Positions 1-9,608 of a stretch of 64,000 nt of DNA are shown here, piece after piece. A program made the translations under genes and the position numbers. The notes beneath the pieces were generated by a model that saw nothing but the letters and a program-made list of their open reading frames with translations, searched no databases and was not told the DNA's origin. Position 1 is the stretch's first letter; each line of letters opens with the position of its first letter. The DNA comes from SZAS-79 sp963844255. GTDB lineage: Bacteria > Pseudomonadota > Gammaproteobacteria > Burkholderiales > SG8-39. Location of the stretch: assembly GCA_963844255.1 (NCBI GenBank), contig CAWJNP010000051.1, positions 1 through 64,000 on the forward strand, in the 5' to 3' direction.

Positions 1-665
1 GCTACGACGAGCGGCATTTTCGCGACGTCGTGGATTTCTTCGGCACCAACCTCGGCGTGAGCGTCACCGACAAGCCCGTGAGCCTGGGATACCGGTACAG
101 CGGGTCGTTCCCCGGCAACGCGCTTGCGTTCGGCGCGACCGTCCAGCAGAACATTCCGGGGGGCACGCACAACGACGACGCGACCTATGCCGCGGCACGC
201 GCGGGCGCACGTGCGCGCTGGCAGTCCTGGCAATTCGACGCCACCTGGCAGCGCGCGTTCGGCGCGGGCTGGATGACCGAGGTGCGCTTTGCCGGCCAGT
301 ATGCGAACGAGCCGCTGATCGCGGCGGAGCAGTTCGGCCTGGGCGGCGCGCGCGCCGTGCGCGGCTTTCGCGAGCGCGATGGCGCGGGCGATCGCGGCAT
401 GCGCGCCAACCTCGAGGTGCACGGGCCGCGCTTCGGCGACAGCCAGCGGCTGCTCGGGTTTTTCGACTTCGGCAGTTCCCGGCGGATCAACGCGCAGGCC
501 GGTGAGAGCGCCGGCGAGGGCGTTTCCAGTGTCGGTGTGGGCTGGCGCGGGCAGTTCAAGGGCGGGCTGCAGATGTCGGTGGACTACGCGCGCGTACTCA
601 ACGGCACGCCGCGCGATCCGAAGGGCGACCAGATGGTGCACGTTTCCGCGATTTGGTGGTTTTGA
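1..665 (+). CDS. TpsB two-partner-secretion outer-membrane transporter, C-terminal part (FhaC/ShlB type)
   Basis: The frame is open from the left edge, so only about the last 220 residues are present. TpsB proteins form an outer-membrane beta barrel that exports a partner TpsA protein. Visible signs are the VRGF tip of the conserved L6 loop (in GGARAVRGFRE), beta-rich sequence throughout, and a C-terminal WWF, the aromatic ending recognised by the barrel assembly machinery. The POTRA domains and signal peptide would lie left of the window. It stops 13 bases before the first of three TpsA genes, consistent with a tpsBA operon in which one transporter serves several substrates. The family call is strong; the substrate match is inferred from position. 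Confidence 0.9.
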   Translation, partial: YDERHFRDVVDFFGTNLGVSVTDKPVSLGYRYSGSFPGNALAFGATVQQNIPGGTHNDDATYAAARAGARARWQSWQFDATWQRAFGAGWMTEVRFAGQYANEPLIAAEQFGLGGARAVRGFRERDGAGDRGMRANLEVHGPRFGDSQRLLGFFDFGSSRRINAQAGESAGEGVSSVGVGWRGQFKGGLQMSVDYARVLNGTPRDPKGDQMVHVSAIWWF

Positions 666-678
666 CCGGGAGGCTCCA

Positions 679-3306
679 ATGAAAACGATGCCCCAGATAT
701 CGGTGGCTGCGGTGGTCGCGGGTATGTTCGGTACCGCTTGGGCCAATCCCACTACCCCGACCGTCGTGAGCGGGGCAGCGCTGATGAGCAATCCCTCGGC
801 CAGCGTGATGCAGGTGGTCAACACGCCTGGCACGATCATCAACTGGCAGGGGTTTTCCATCGCCAACGGCGAGACCACGCGCTTCGTTCAACAAAATGCG
901 GCCAGCGCCGTCCTCAACCGCGTGGTCGGTGCGAACCCGTCGAGCATCCTCGGCAGACTGGAGTCGAACGGCCGGGTGTTCCTGATCAACCCCAACGGCA
1001 TCGTGTTCGGCAGCAGTTCGGTGGTCGATGTGGCCGGCCTGATCGCCTCGACGCGCAACATCTCGGACGCCAATTTCCTCGCCGGGAATTTCCTGTTCGA
1101 TGGTTCCGGTAACGGTGGGATCACCATGCAAAGCGGCGCGCAGATCCTGACCTCCACCTACGGTGCAGGCGGGCAGGTGTGGCTGTTCGCCAAGAACGTC
1201 ACCCAGGAGGCGGGTTCGACTATTACTGCGCCGCAGGGACAGGTGGTGCTCGCCGCGGGTGGCCAGGTCCAGGTCGCACAATCACAGTTGGGCAACATGA
1301 CGTTCAACGTCAACGTGCTCGGCGGGGAAACCATCGAGCTCCTGGGCAGCGTCGCCGCCGAACGCGGCGCGGTAGGCATGTTCGCGGACAACATCAGGGT
1401 GCGCGACGGCGGGACGGTCAACGTCTCCGCAGGCACGGGCGGCGATGGCGGTTCGATCAGCGCGCAGGCGAGGACCCTGCTCGAGATTGAGCGCCTCGCG
1501 AACGTGGCCGCGGATGGCGGTACCTCCGATGGCAATGGCGGCTCCATCTCCATTTCGGCCGCCGACGTCCGCGTCTCGCCCGTCGCCAACGGCTACGGTA
1601 ACGTGCATGCTCTTGCGCGCGCGCCAGGCGGAACGCACGGAAGTGTAAACGTCACTCAAGTGCAGTCTTCCAGTTATACGCAGGTTGCCAACGTGAATTT
1701 GCCGGGTGTCAGTGCCGGGCCGGTGCTGGCTGCCTTGGCGGATGGCACATACATCGTGGTTTGGGGTACCGCTGTCCCGAGCGGTACAGGTGGATTTGTA
1801 TATCAAAACATCATGTCCCAGCAGTTTGCGGCAAACGGCACTGCCATGGGATCGCCCATCGCGATTTCCACAGGATCGGCAAATATCGGCCCGAATAACC
1901 GTCTCATCCTCATCGAAAATGATCGACTCAGCCTAACTGTGGCGGGGTTGAAGGGAGGGGGTTATGTCGTTTTTTGGAATACTCACACGGCCCGCGAAAC
2001 CACCTCAGGTTCGCTTGGCCCCAGTCAGACAATGAAGGTGTTCGTGGTTGGCCCCGGATCTAGCGGTCAGGTCCAGAACGTGGGGGCCGAAATGTTCGGT
2101 AGCCCCCAGAATGGAGGTGAGGCAGTCGTCGCATTGACCGATGGCGGGTTTGTCGCTTCCTGGCGCTCGAATACCAATACCGCTTATATGCAGCGATTCG
2201 ATGCAAGTGGTGCTCCGGTCGGTGCCGTGAAGGACTTCGGTGAGGTGTTCGCAAGCCCGGCGGCGCTTGGCGACGGAGGATTCCTGGCGGTCGGAGGCGC
2301 TCTGGGGCTCCTGCGCTTTGACGCGAGCGGGCAACTGACGTTGTCGACGGCCAACTCTGCGTTCTATCCCAGCGGAACGATTGGCGGCGGGTACGTCCTG
2401 TTCGAAGACAACCAGACTGCCCTCCAGTATTACCAAGTCAACAACCAGGCGGGAATCAGAACCGGTGCGGCTGATCCGAGTTTCTTGTTTACCGGCGCTG
2501 CCGATGGCACTGTCGTCGGCCAGCAGGAGACGAGCAATCTGTCTCCCACCTCCATCGCGGCAGCGAGCAGCGGCTATGCGTTTACCTACCGGGACAGGAA
2601 CAACCGCGGCGTGTATGAACTGTCTGTCCAGGCGAAGACCCCTGCCGCCCCGTCGCCGGGCGGGGTCTCGGCAGAGGTCGGTGCGAGCGCTTCGTTCGCA
2701 ACGCTTCCCGGAGTGGCGCAGGACTCGGGCGGCACACCGCCATCCGGTGGGGGCGCATCGCCGGCACCCGCACCTCTACCGGCTGCCGTTGGCGGGACAG
2801 GCAGCGGCGCTGCTTTCGCCGGCGTGTCGGGCTGCAATTCGGCGACTTGCGCCACGGAGGTTCGCGGCGCGCTCTCGATTACCGACGCGGTGCGCGCTTC
2901 GCAAAACGTGTCTGCCGGTGCGCAGCGCGGCCGCATCGACGATCGCGATGCCGCCGCCGCCGTCGCAGCACTCGAGCGCGCGCAGGCGGGTGGGAACAGC
3001 GCAGCTGCGAGAGCGCAAGACGAAGCGATCGCGATCAGGGATCACGGCGAGATGGGGCGGCTGATGGCGGATATCACAAATTCTCTCGGGAACATGACGC
3101 CGGCCGAAGTCAGGCAACAAACGGCCCTGCTCAACACCATCGTGAGCGACTTCATGGAAAGGGAACTCATCACGCAGCAGCTCGGCCTGAATCGCGCCAA
3201 TCCGGATGCGATGGACCTGGTGGGTGCCCTGCAGAACATGAACGCCGAAGAGCGCGCCGCGTTTGGACTGGCGATACGCAACAGCCAGGCTGGCGGGCAG
3301 CCTTAG
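679..3306 (+). CDS. TpsA exoprotein 1 (filamentous haemagglutinin N-terminal domain), 875 aa
   Basis: Secreted partner of the upstream TpsB transporter. The ATG at 679 follows a GGGAGG ribosome-binding site at 667-672 and opens a signal peptide ending in AWA. Residues ~25-290 are a TPS secretion domain with the diagnostic motifs NWQGF, LESNGRVFLINP and NPNGIVFG, which fold into a beta helix during export. The middle (~300-680) is Gly/Ser-rich beta-helix-like sequence that differs from the next two genes. A Cys pair (C719, C724; Cx4C) precedes a helical C-terminal segment shared in outline with the two downstream paralogues. A longer frame starts further upstream, but it would add 100 unrelated residues overlapping tpsB. 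A role in adhesion or surface display is inferred from the family. Confidence 0.9.
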   Translation: MKTMPQISVAAVVAGMFGTAWANPTTPTVVSGAALMSNPSASVMQVVNTPGTIINWQGFSIANGETTRFVQQNAASAVLNRVVGANPSSILGRLESNGRVFLINPNGIVFGSSSVVDVAGLIASTRNISDANFLAGNFLFDGSGNGGITMQSGAQILTSTYGAGGQVWLFAKNVTQEAGSTITAPQGQVVLAAGGQVQVAQSQLGNMTFNVNVLGGETIELLGSVAAERGAVGMFADNIRVRDGGTVNVSAGTGGDGGSISAQARTLLEIERLANVAADGGTSDGNGGSISISAADVRVSPVANGYGNVHALARAPGGTHGSVNVTQVQSSSYTQVANVNLPGVSAGPVLAALADGTYIVVWGTAVPSGTGGFVYQNIMSQQFAANGTAMGSPIAISTGSANIGPNNRLILIENDRLSLTVAGLKGGGYVVFWNTHTARETTSGSLGPSQTMKVFVVGPGSSGQVQNVGAEMFGSPQNGGEAVVALTDGGFVASWRSNTNTAYMQRFDASGAPVGAVKDFGEVFASPAALGDGGFLAVGGALGLLRFDASGQLTLSTANSAFYPSGTIGGGYVLFEDNQTALQYYQVNNQAGIRTGAADPSFLFTGAADGTVVGQQETSNLSPTSIAAASSGYAFTYRDRNNRGVYELSVQAKTPAAPSPGGVSAEVGASASFATLPGVAQDSGGTPPSGGGASPAPAPLPAAVGGTGSGAAFAGVSGCNSATCATEVRGALSITDAVRASQNVSAGAQRGRIDDRDAAAAVAALERAQAGGNSAAARAQDEAIAIRDHGEMGRLMADITNSLGNMTPAEVRQQTALLNTIVSDFMERELITQQLGLNRANPDAMDLVGALQNMNAEERAAFGLAIRNSQAGGQP

Positions 3307-3330
3307 GAACGTTTGGGCGCAGGAATTCGG

Positions 3331-5785
3331 ATGAACTCGATGAAACGGATATTGATAGCCACGCTGGTTGGGGGCGTGTTCGGGTCCGCCTGGGCCAATC
3401 CCACCACCCCGACCGTCGTGAACGGGGCGGCGCTGATGAGCAATCCCTCGGCCACTGTGATGCAGGTGGTGAACACGCCCGGAACCATCATCAACTGGCA
3501 GGGCTTCTCGATTGCCAATGGTGAGACCACGCGCTTCGTTCAATTGAATGCGGCGAGCGCGGTGCTCAACCGGGCGGTGGGTGGAAATCCCTCGGCCATC
3601 CTGGGTCGGCTCGAATCCAACGGCAGGGTATTTCTGATCAACACGAACGGCATCGTGTTCGGGGGCGGTTCAGTGGTCGATGTGGCCGGACTCATCGCCT
3701 CGACGCGCGACATCACGGACGCCAACTTCCTTGCCGGCAACTATGTTTTCAACGGATTCGGCAATGCCGCAATCACTGTGCAGAAGCGGCGCGCAGATCC
3801 TGACCTCCACATATGGCCCGGGCGGGCAGGTTTGGTTGTTCGCCAAGAACGTGACGCAGGAGGCGGGTTCGACCATCACCGCGCCGCAAGGCCAGGTGGT
3901 CCTGGCGGCCGGAACCGAGTTGCAGGTGGCCACCAACGGCCTGGGGCAGATGAGTTTCGCGGTCGCGACCGACGGCACCAATACGGTGGATTCGCTCGGC
4001 GCGATTGCTGCCGATCGCGGGGCCGTGGGGATGTTCGCCGACTTCATCAATCATCGCGGCAGCGTGAATGTTGGAAACCAGGGCAGCGTCGCGATGGACG
4101 CCGCCAGGGAGTTGCGCATTCAGGGAACCAGCCAGATCAATGCGCCGGACGGCAGCATCACGCTGCGCGGCGGGAGCGTGCTGGAAGTGGAGTACGACTC
4201 GATCATCAACGCCGATGGCGCCAATGGACGGATTTCGTTTGAATCGAACAACCTGCTGGTCTCGCCCAGCGGCAATACCCATGCAGTGGGTGGGCAGGTG
4301 ATTTTCAACCAGTACCAGCCTACGCAGTACACCCCTGGCGCTGAGCAGCAACTCTGGGTCACGCCTGCGGGGTATGAAGACAGGGATACGCTGGTCTATC
4401 GGCGCAGTGACGGCAACAATGTAGTGCGTTTCAATCGTTATGGAAGTAACGCTGTGCCTCCGTATGTCGAGCCGTTCGAGGTCGTTCTGGACAGCCGAAC
4501 GGGTGCGGTGATCTCCGGGCCTACCACTGTGGCTGCGTTGAGCAGCGCGGCCGCGGCCAGGAGCGCAGCCCAACAGGCCTACGCTACGGCGGACGCCGCT
4601 CGCACGGCGGCCTTCCGGTCCGGCACGTTTACCCAAGCCATTCAAACTGCCTTTAATACGGCGGAAGCGGCCCTTGCCGTGGCTGACCCGGTCTACAAGA
4701 CTGCGTACTGGGCTGCCAGCCCTCCTGTCTTCAACTCTGATCAGTTTTTTGTTGGCAACCAAAATACCGGGGCCGGCGTCTTGCCGAGTACCGCGGTCCC
4801 AACCAGCGATGGCGGGTCACTGGCTCACAACGGTTCGACACCTGGACTCAACTTACTTTCGAGCGCGGGAACGCTCGTTCGTGCGGGTCTGGCGGGACAG
4901 ACCTACAACGTACCTGTGAGCGATGGCACATACATCACGCGCACTGCAACCGGCCTCGATGTTTTCGCACTCAACGGCTCAGCGCTCCCTTCGGTGATCG
5001 AACCGGTTGCATTGGGCGGTTTTAATGTCACCCGAGTCCTGGTTCCCAACCAGGTGGGTGGCTTGAGTGTGATTCGGCTCATGTTCGCCTCGCATAGCGC
5101 ATGGGATCTCACTAAAACCGTTGCCGCCTATACGCCGAGCAACAACGTCTCCGGGGCCGCAGGCAATGCAGCCGCGTTCGCAACGACGCCTGGCGCCGTG
5201 CCCGCGCCCACTGTCGTCAGCGGCAGGGCTGGCGGCGGGGCGATCCTCGACGACTCATCCTCCATCTGCAATAGCGCGCTATGCACCGGCAGTGCAGGAG
5301 ATGCTCAACGGCTCGCGGATGCGCAAGCGATTATTGCGGCCAATCGGCCTCGTCCCAACGATGTCGGGAATATGACATTGCGCGATTTCCTTGATTCTCT
5401 GATTGCAGCAGACAAGGCCGGCCAGGGGAGCACGATCGACGACCAAAGCGCGATCATCGCGGTGCAGGCGCTCTTCAGAGCGGCGGGACGCGGGGGCACT
5501 GTCAGCAACGATGGGGCGGCGATGCTCCAGGACAACATTCAGGACAATGGCGAATTGCGCCAGCTGATACTGGGGTGGGGCGACCTGGGATCCATGACCC
5601 CCGAAGGCCGGGTGCATGTTCTCGAGCAGTGGCTGCAGGTGCAAAACGTCAATCAACGGCAAGGAGGAAGCCTGAACGCGGACCAGATATCGGTTGTGGA
5701 TGTCGTGTCTCACATGACGACGCACGACGAAATGAGCATATTCATGGATACGGTCGTGAATGCGGCCAGAGGGTGGCTGCCGTAA
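3331..5785 (+). CDS. TpsA exoprotein 2, frame broken once by a probable base insertion (~818 aa)
   Basis: Second tandem TpsA. The ATG at 3331 lies six bases after AGGA and begins a signal peptide ending in SAWA, then the TPS domain (NWQGF, LESNGRVFLIN, NTNGIVFG; N-T replaces the usual N-P). The frame breaks near 3784, where one extra A sits in a stretch that reads VQSGAQIL in paralogue 1. Removing it restores one gene to 5785. Beyond the break the protein continues with beta-helix repeats, an Ala-rich helical stretch near 4540-4690, the Cx4C pair (ICNSALC) and a C-terminal segment closely matching paralogue 3. The remainder is long and well conserved, so a sequencing error is likelier than decay. 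A true phase-variable frameshift cannot be excluded. Confidence 0.8.
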
Positions 5786-5854
5786 AAGAGTCATTTCAGC
5801 CAGGACGGCGGGCAGCCTTTGGAACGCTTGGGCAGGGAGGTTGAAATTAACGCG

Positions 5855-8773
5855 ATGAAACGAATATTGATAGCCACGGTGGTTGGAGGTGTGTTCGGGT
5901 CCGTCTGGGCCAATCCCACCACGCCGACTGTCGTGAGCGGGGCGGCGCTGATGAGCAATCCCTCGGCCAGCGTGATGCAGGTGGTGAACACGCCTGGCAC
6001 CATTATCAACTGGCAGGGGTTTTCGATTGCCAACGGCGAGGCCACGCGCTTCGTTCAGCTGAATGCGGCGAGCGCCGTGCTCAACCGGGTGGTGGGTGTG
6101 AACCCTTCGAGCATCCTCGGCAGACTGGAGTCGAACGGCCGGGTGTTCCTGGTCAACCCCAACGGCATCGTGTTCGGCGGCGGTTCCGTGGTCGATGTGG
6201 CCGGACTGATCGCTTCTACGCGCGATATCAGCGACGCCAACTTCCTCGCCGGCAACTACCTGTTCAACGGATTCGGCAACGGCGCGATCACGGTGCAGAA
6301 CGGCGCGCAGATCCTCACGTCCTCCTATGGCCCGGGCGGCCAGGTGTGGCTGTTCGCGCAGAACGTGACCAACGAAGCGGGTGCAACGATCACCGCACCG
6401 CAGGGCCAGGTGGTGCTTGCGGCCGGAACCGAGCTGCAGGTGGCCACCAACGGCCTGGGGCAGATGAGTTTCGCGGTCGCGACCGACGGCACCAACACGG
6501 TGGATTCGCTGGGGACGATTGCCGCCGACCGCGGGGCGGTGGGGATGTTCGCCGACTTCGTGAACCACCGCGGCACGGTCAATGCCGGGACCGGTGGCCG
6601 CGTGGACCTGAACGCGGATTCGGAACTGCGCATTCAGGGTGCGAGTACGATCAATGCGCCCGACGGGAACATCACCCTGCGCGGCGGCAGCCTGCTCGAG
6701 GTCGAGTACGATTCCGTCATCAATGCCGACGGCGCCAGCGGCCGGATTTCGTTCGAGTCGAACAACCTCCTGGTCTACCCCAGCGGAAACGTCCATGCGG
6801 TGGGCGGCGACGTCACGTTTGTGCAGTACCAGCCCAGCCAATATCTGCCGGGGGCCGTGCAATTCCCCTGGACGACGCCGAACGGTTTTTCCGATTCCAA
6901 CCCGATCGCGTTCCGCAGGCCGGACGGCAACTATGCGGTGCGCTTCCAGCGCGCGAACGCCTCCGGGGACGCGGTGGGCGTGTTCGAAGCCGTGCTGGAC
7001 GGACGCACCGGCGCGCTGTTGTCTGCGCCCGTGGCGATCGCGGCCGGGAGCGCTCCGGCGGCCGCGTACAACGCGGCAAGGGCGGCACCGGCTGCGGCGA
7101 CGACCGCCAGCAACAATGCAATGTCCGCTGCGCAGGCGGCACACCAGACTGCACTGAACCTGGCAACGACTATCGAGCAGGATGGTTTTGACCGGGCCGC
7201 GACCACGGCCGCGGGGACGATCGATGGCCTTGGGCCGACGGTGGATGCCCTCATTGCGGCCCGGAAAAGCGCGGTCGATGCCTTGCGCGCCGACGCTGCC
7301 GACCATCCCGCGTCGCATCCGAACCTGGAGTTCGAGGTGAGCAACATCGTGGGTTTCTATCGAAGCGAGACCTTTGACGCCGTTCGGCTGGCGGTGTACG
7401 ACTCGAGGCTGGCCTCGGCGAACGTGCGTTTCGGTATGGAGGGCAAGGTGGGCGCCGTCGACGCCTTCAGCAGTACGTTGGCCGATCTGCTGGCTGCGAA
7501 ATTTGCGAGCCGTGACACCGCGGATGCTGCGCTGACGGCAGCCATCGCGGCGGCAGGAGCTGCCTATGCGACCGCGTCCCAGGCGGCGGCCAGCCAGCTC
7601 CCGGTGGCACAGGCTGCCTACAACGCGGCCCTGGTCGCCGGGGCCCCGGCTTTCTACAGCAGCGTGGACGACAACCTGCGCGGCGTGCCGCTTTCCACGC
7701 AGTTCCCGACCGGCAATGGCGGCAGCGTGGTCGCGCGCAGACAGCCCGATCGCGTCGTCTCTGGAAACGGGGAGGATGGACCCTACAGCTACACGGAACT
7801 CGGTGGCCGCGGTGCGGGATTCGAAGTGCGCTCCGCCACGGGCGCACTCGTTGCATCCGACCCGAGCCTCAATGCGCTGCCGATGTCTGACGGGACCTAC
7901 CTCGTGCACCAGACCGGCAACTACGATGTCTACAAACTGGACGGGACCTACGTTAGATCGGATGCGCGCGGGTACGGAATCCTGATACCCAACCGCTTGG
8001 GCGGTTTCAGCGAGTTGCAGGTGGAAGGCCCCGCACGACTGGTGAACTACACGAAGGACGTTCCTGCCTACACTTCGCTCAATTACCTTACGGGTGTGGC
8101 GGGCGTCGCGGCCGGCTTCGCGTCGCGGCCGGGCGTGGCAAATGATGACGGTTTGAACTCCACGCTGCCAAGATCCAATCCGACCGTACCGGTGATTCGG
8201 GGTGGACCCGGGGGCGGGGCGATCGTCGACGATTCGTCCGACATCTGCAATGGCTCGCTATGCACCGGCATCGCGGGAGTCCACCGGCGGTGGGATGAAG
8301 CGCAACAGGCCCTCGAAGCCAATCGGGTCCCGCCCAGGGACCTGGGGAACATGACAGAACGCGAATTTATCGATTCGCTGATCGCCGCGGACAAGGTCGG
8401 CGAGGGCGGGATAATTGACGACCAATCTGCCGCGGTGGCGGTAATGGCGCTCGCACGCGCGGCCGGCCGCGAATCGGCCGTCTCGATCGATGGGGCGCTC
8501 TCAACGGGATTTGCCATGCAGGACAACGGCGAATTGCGCCAACTGGTGCTGGGCTACGGAGATCTGGGCAATATGTCTCCGGCCGAGCGGTTCAACGTTC
8601 TGGAAAGATGGTTGGGTGAACTCCAGACGACTCAAACACTGGGCGCCATGGGGCAGGAACGAACCAACGCGACGATTTCAATTCGCGATATCGCGGCCAA
8701 TATGACAACGCGAGAGGAAAAGATCAATTTCATGAACACGATTGCCGAACAGACCAGAAACGACTGGCAGTAG
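5855..8773 (+). CDS. TpsA exoprotein 3 (filamentous haemagglutinin N-terminal domain), 972 aa
   Basis: Third tandem TpsA, intact. By alignment with paralogue 2 the start is the ATG at 5855 (MKRILIATVVGGVFG), 14 bases after GGGAGG at 5835-5840; the position matching paralogue 2's own ATG reads ATT here. Signal peptide, then the TPS domain with NWQGF and NPNGIVFG. Residues ~30-340 are nearly the same as in paralogue 2. The middle carries a longer Ala-rich, probably coiled, region (about 7020-7640) that accounts for the extra length. The Cx4C pair (C798, C803) and C-terminal block (DNGELRQL, LGNM) match paralogue 2. Likely co-transcribed with the preceding tps genes. Confidence 0.88.
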   Translation: MKRILIATVVGGVFGSVWANPTTPTVVSGAALMSNPSASVMQVVNTPGTIINWQGFSIANGEATRFVQLNAASAVLNRVVGVNPSSILGRLESNGRVFLVNPNGIVFGGGSVVDVAGLIASTRDISDANFLAGNYLFNGFGNGAITVQNGAQILTSSYGPGGQVWLFAQNVTNEAGATITAPQGQVVLAAGTELQVATNGLGQMSFAVATDGTNTVDSLGTIAADRGAVGMFADFVNHRGTVNAGTGGRVDLNADSELRIQGASTINAPDGNITLRGGSLLEVEYDSVINADGASGRISFESNNLLVYPSGNVHAVGGDVTFVQYQPSQYLPGAVQFPWTTPNGFSDSNPIAFRRPDGNYAVRFQRANASGDAVGVFEAVLDGRTGALLSAPVAIAAGSAPAAAYNAARAAPAAATTASNNAMSAAQAAHQTALNLATTIEQDGFDRAATTAAGTIDGLGPTVDALIAARKSAVDALRADAADHPASHPNLEFEVSNIVGFYRSETFDAVRLAVYDSRLASANVRFGMEGKVGAVDAFSSTLADLLAAKFASRDTADAALTAAIAAAGAAYATASQAAASQLPVAQAAYNAALVAGAPAFYSSVDDNLRGVPLSTQFPTGNGGSVVARRQPDRVVSGNGEDGPYSYTELGGRGAGFEVRSATGALVASDPSLNALPMSDGTYLVHQTGNYDVYKLDGTYVRSDARGYGILIPNRLGGFSELQVEGPARLVNYTKDVPAYTSLNYLTGVAGVAAGFASRPGVANDDGLNSTLPRSNPTVPVIRGGPGGGAIVDDSSDICNGSLCTGIAGVHRRWDEAQQALEANRVPPRDLGNMTEREFIDSLIAADKVGEGGIIDDQSAAVAVMALARAAGRESAVSIDGALSTGFAMQDNGELRQLVLGYGDLGNMSPAERFNVLERWLGELQTTQTLGAMGQERTNATISIRDIAANMTTREEKINFMNTIAEQTRNDWQ

Positions 8774-8873
8774 GCCGAACGAGTTGTCGGGCGCAAAGCT
8801 CACGCACATCCGTCTTCGATGAGTGCCTTGATAAGTCCACACATACGCACGGCGACCTTGCGCAGCTCGACGC

Positions 8874-9362
8874 CTACTTCCGCAACTCGGCCAGCGCGCG
8901 GGTGATCGCGGCGGCGTCGAGCTGGTCTTTCGGACGCGCGCCGGTCTTGGTCTTGAGCAGGCCCTCGAGGCTCAGGACGCGCACCCGTACGCCATCGAGC
9001 ACCACGTCCTCTATGTAATCACGCAGCGCTGCCCAGGGAACGCCGGCCGCTGAGGGGAGCACATCGACCGTGATCTCGTCGTTGATGCGAATGGCATAGG
9101 ACTTGTCGCCCGCAAAGACGTCGGGTTCCGCGGCGAGTTCGCGTGCTGCGCCATCGGGCAGGTGCGAGAGAGCAACAATCCAGCGGCGGCTGTTGCCGGC
9201 GCTCGGATCAACCAGGATATCGATGTCTTCCGTGAGTCGTACCAGGCCGTGCGCGGCCAGGGCGTATCCACCGATGAGCGCGTACTCAGCCCCTGCCTCG
9301 TCCAAGTGGCGCGCGAGGCGCTTGACGTCTTCCCAGGTCGCCGGGCGGGTGAACTCAGCCAC
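8874..9362 (-). CDS. Nucleotidyltransferase (MNT/AbiEii-like, Pol-beta superfamily), 162 aa
   Basis: Small nucleotidyltransferase with the superfamily signature: IGGYALAAHG (helical GG motif) followed by RLTEDIDILVD, whose D-I-D supplies the metal-binding acidic pair. The C-terminal half (DILVDPS to LEGLLKTK) resembles proteins that act on nucleic acid or antitoxin partners in MNT/HEPN or AbiE-type modules. The GTG start at 9362 is chosen because homology begins just after it and it overlaps the upstream small gene by eight bases (GTGGCTGA), implying translational coupling. A longer upstream frame gives low-complexity sequence. Whether the pair is a toxin-antitoxin module or a housekeeping nucleotidyltransferase cannot be told from sequence alone. 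Confidence 0.75.
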   Translation of the reverse strand: MAEFTRPATWEDVKRLARHLDEAGAEYALIGGYALAAHGLVRLTEDIDILVDPSAGNSRRWIVALSHLPDGAARELAAEPDVFAGDKSYAIRINDEITVDVLPSAAGVPWAALRDYIEDVVLDGVRVRVLSLEGLLKTKTGARPKDQLDAAAITRALAELRK

Positions 9363-9597
9363 GCGCCCGGACGGTCTCGACGACGGCCTGGACACGCCAG
9401 TGTTCGCGGTCGCGCTCCATTTCGTCGTGGTTCGAGTAGCGATACACGCCCTTCGGTGCACGCGTAATTCGATTCGCCCAGGTGTCGAGCGCATCTCTCG
9501 CTTCGCGCGAAGGCGGAACACCGGCAGGTGGCTGGGTACGGCGGCCGACGATACGTCCGATCGGCTGCTGGTCTGGCGTAACGAAGCGCATGTTCAT
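9355..9597 (-). CDS. Hypothetical 80-aa protein coupled to the nucleotidyltransferase
   Basis: Basic, soluble 80-residue protein with no membrane segment or recognised motif. Its TGA lies inside the start of the nucleotidyltransferase gene (8-base overlap), so the two are almost certainly one operon. N-terminal residues MNMRFVTPDQQ allow two in-frame ATG starts two codons apart. Positioned like the first gene of a two-gene module. Function unknown. Confidence 0.6.
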   Translation of the reverse strand: MNMRFVTPDQQPIGRIVGRRTQPPAGVPPSREARDALDTWANRITRAPKGVYRYSNHDEMERDREHWRVQAVVETVRARG

Positions 9598-9608
9598 ATT
9601 CTATTCTT

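Noticed and set aside
3770..3800. Programmed ribosomal frameshifting in TpsA2
   Set aside because: No slippery heptamer or downstream structure; eleven similar one-base insertions elsewhere make read error more likely.
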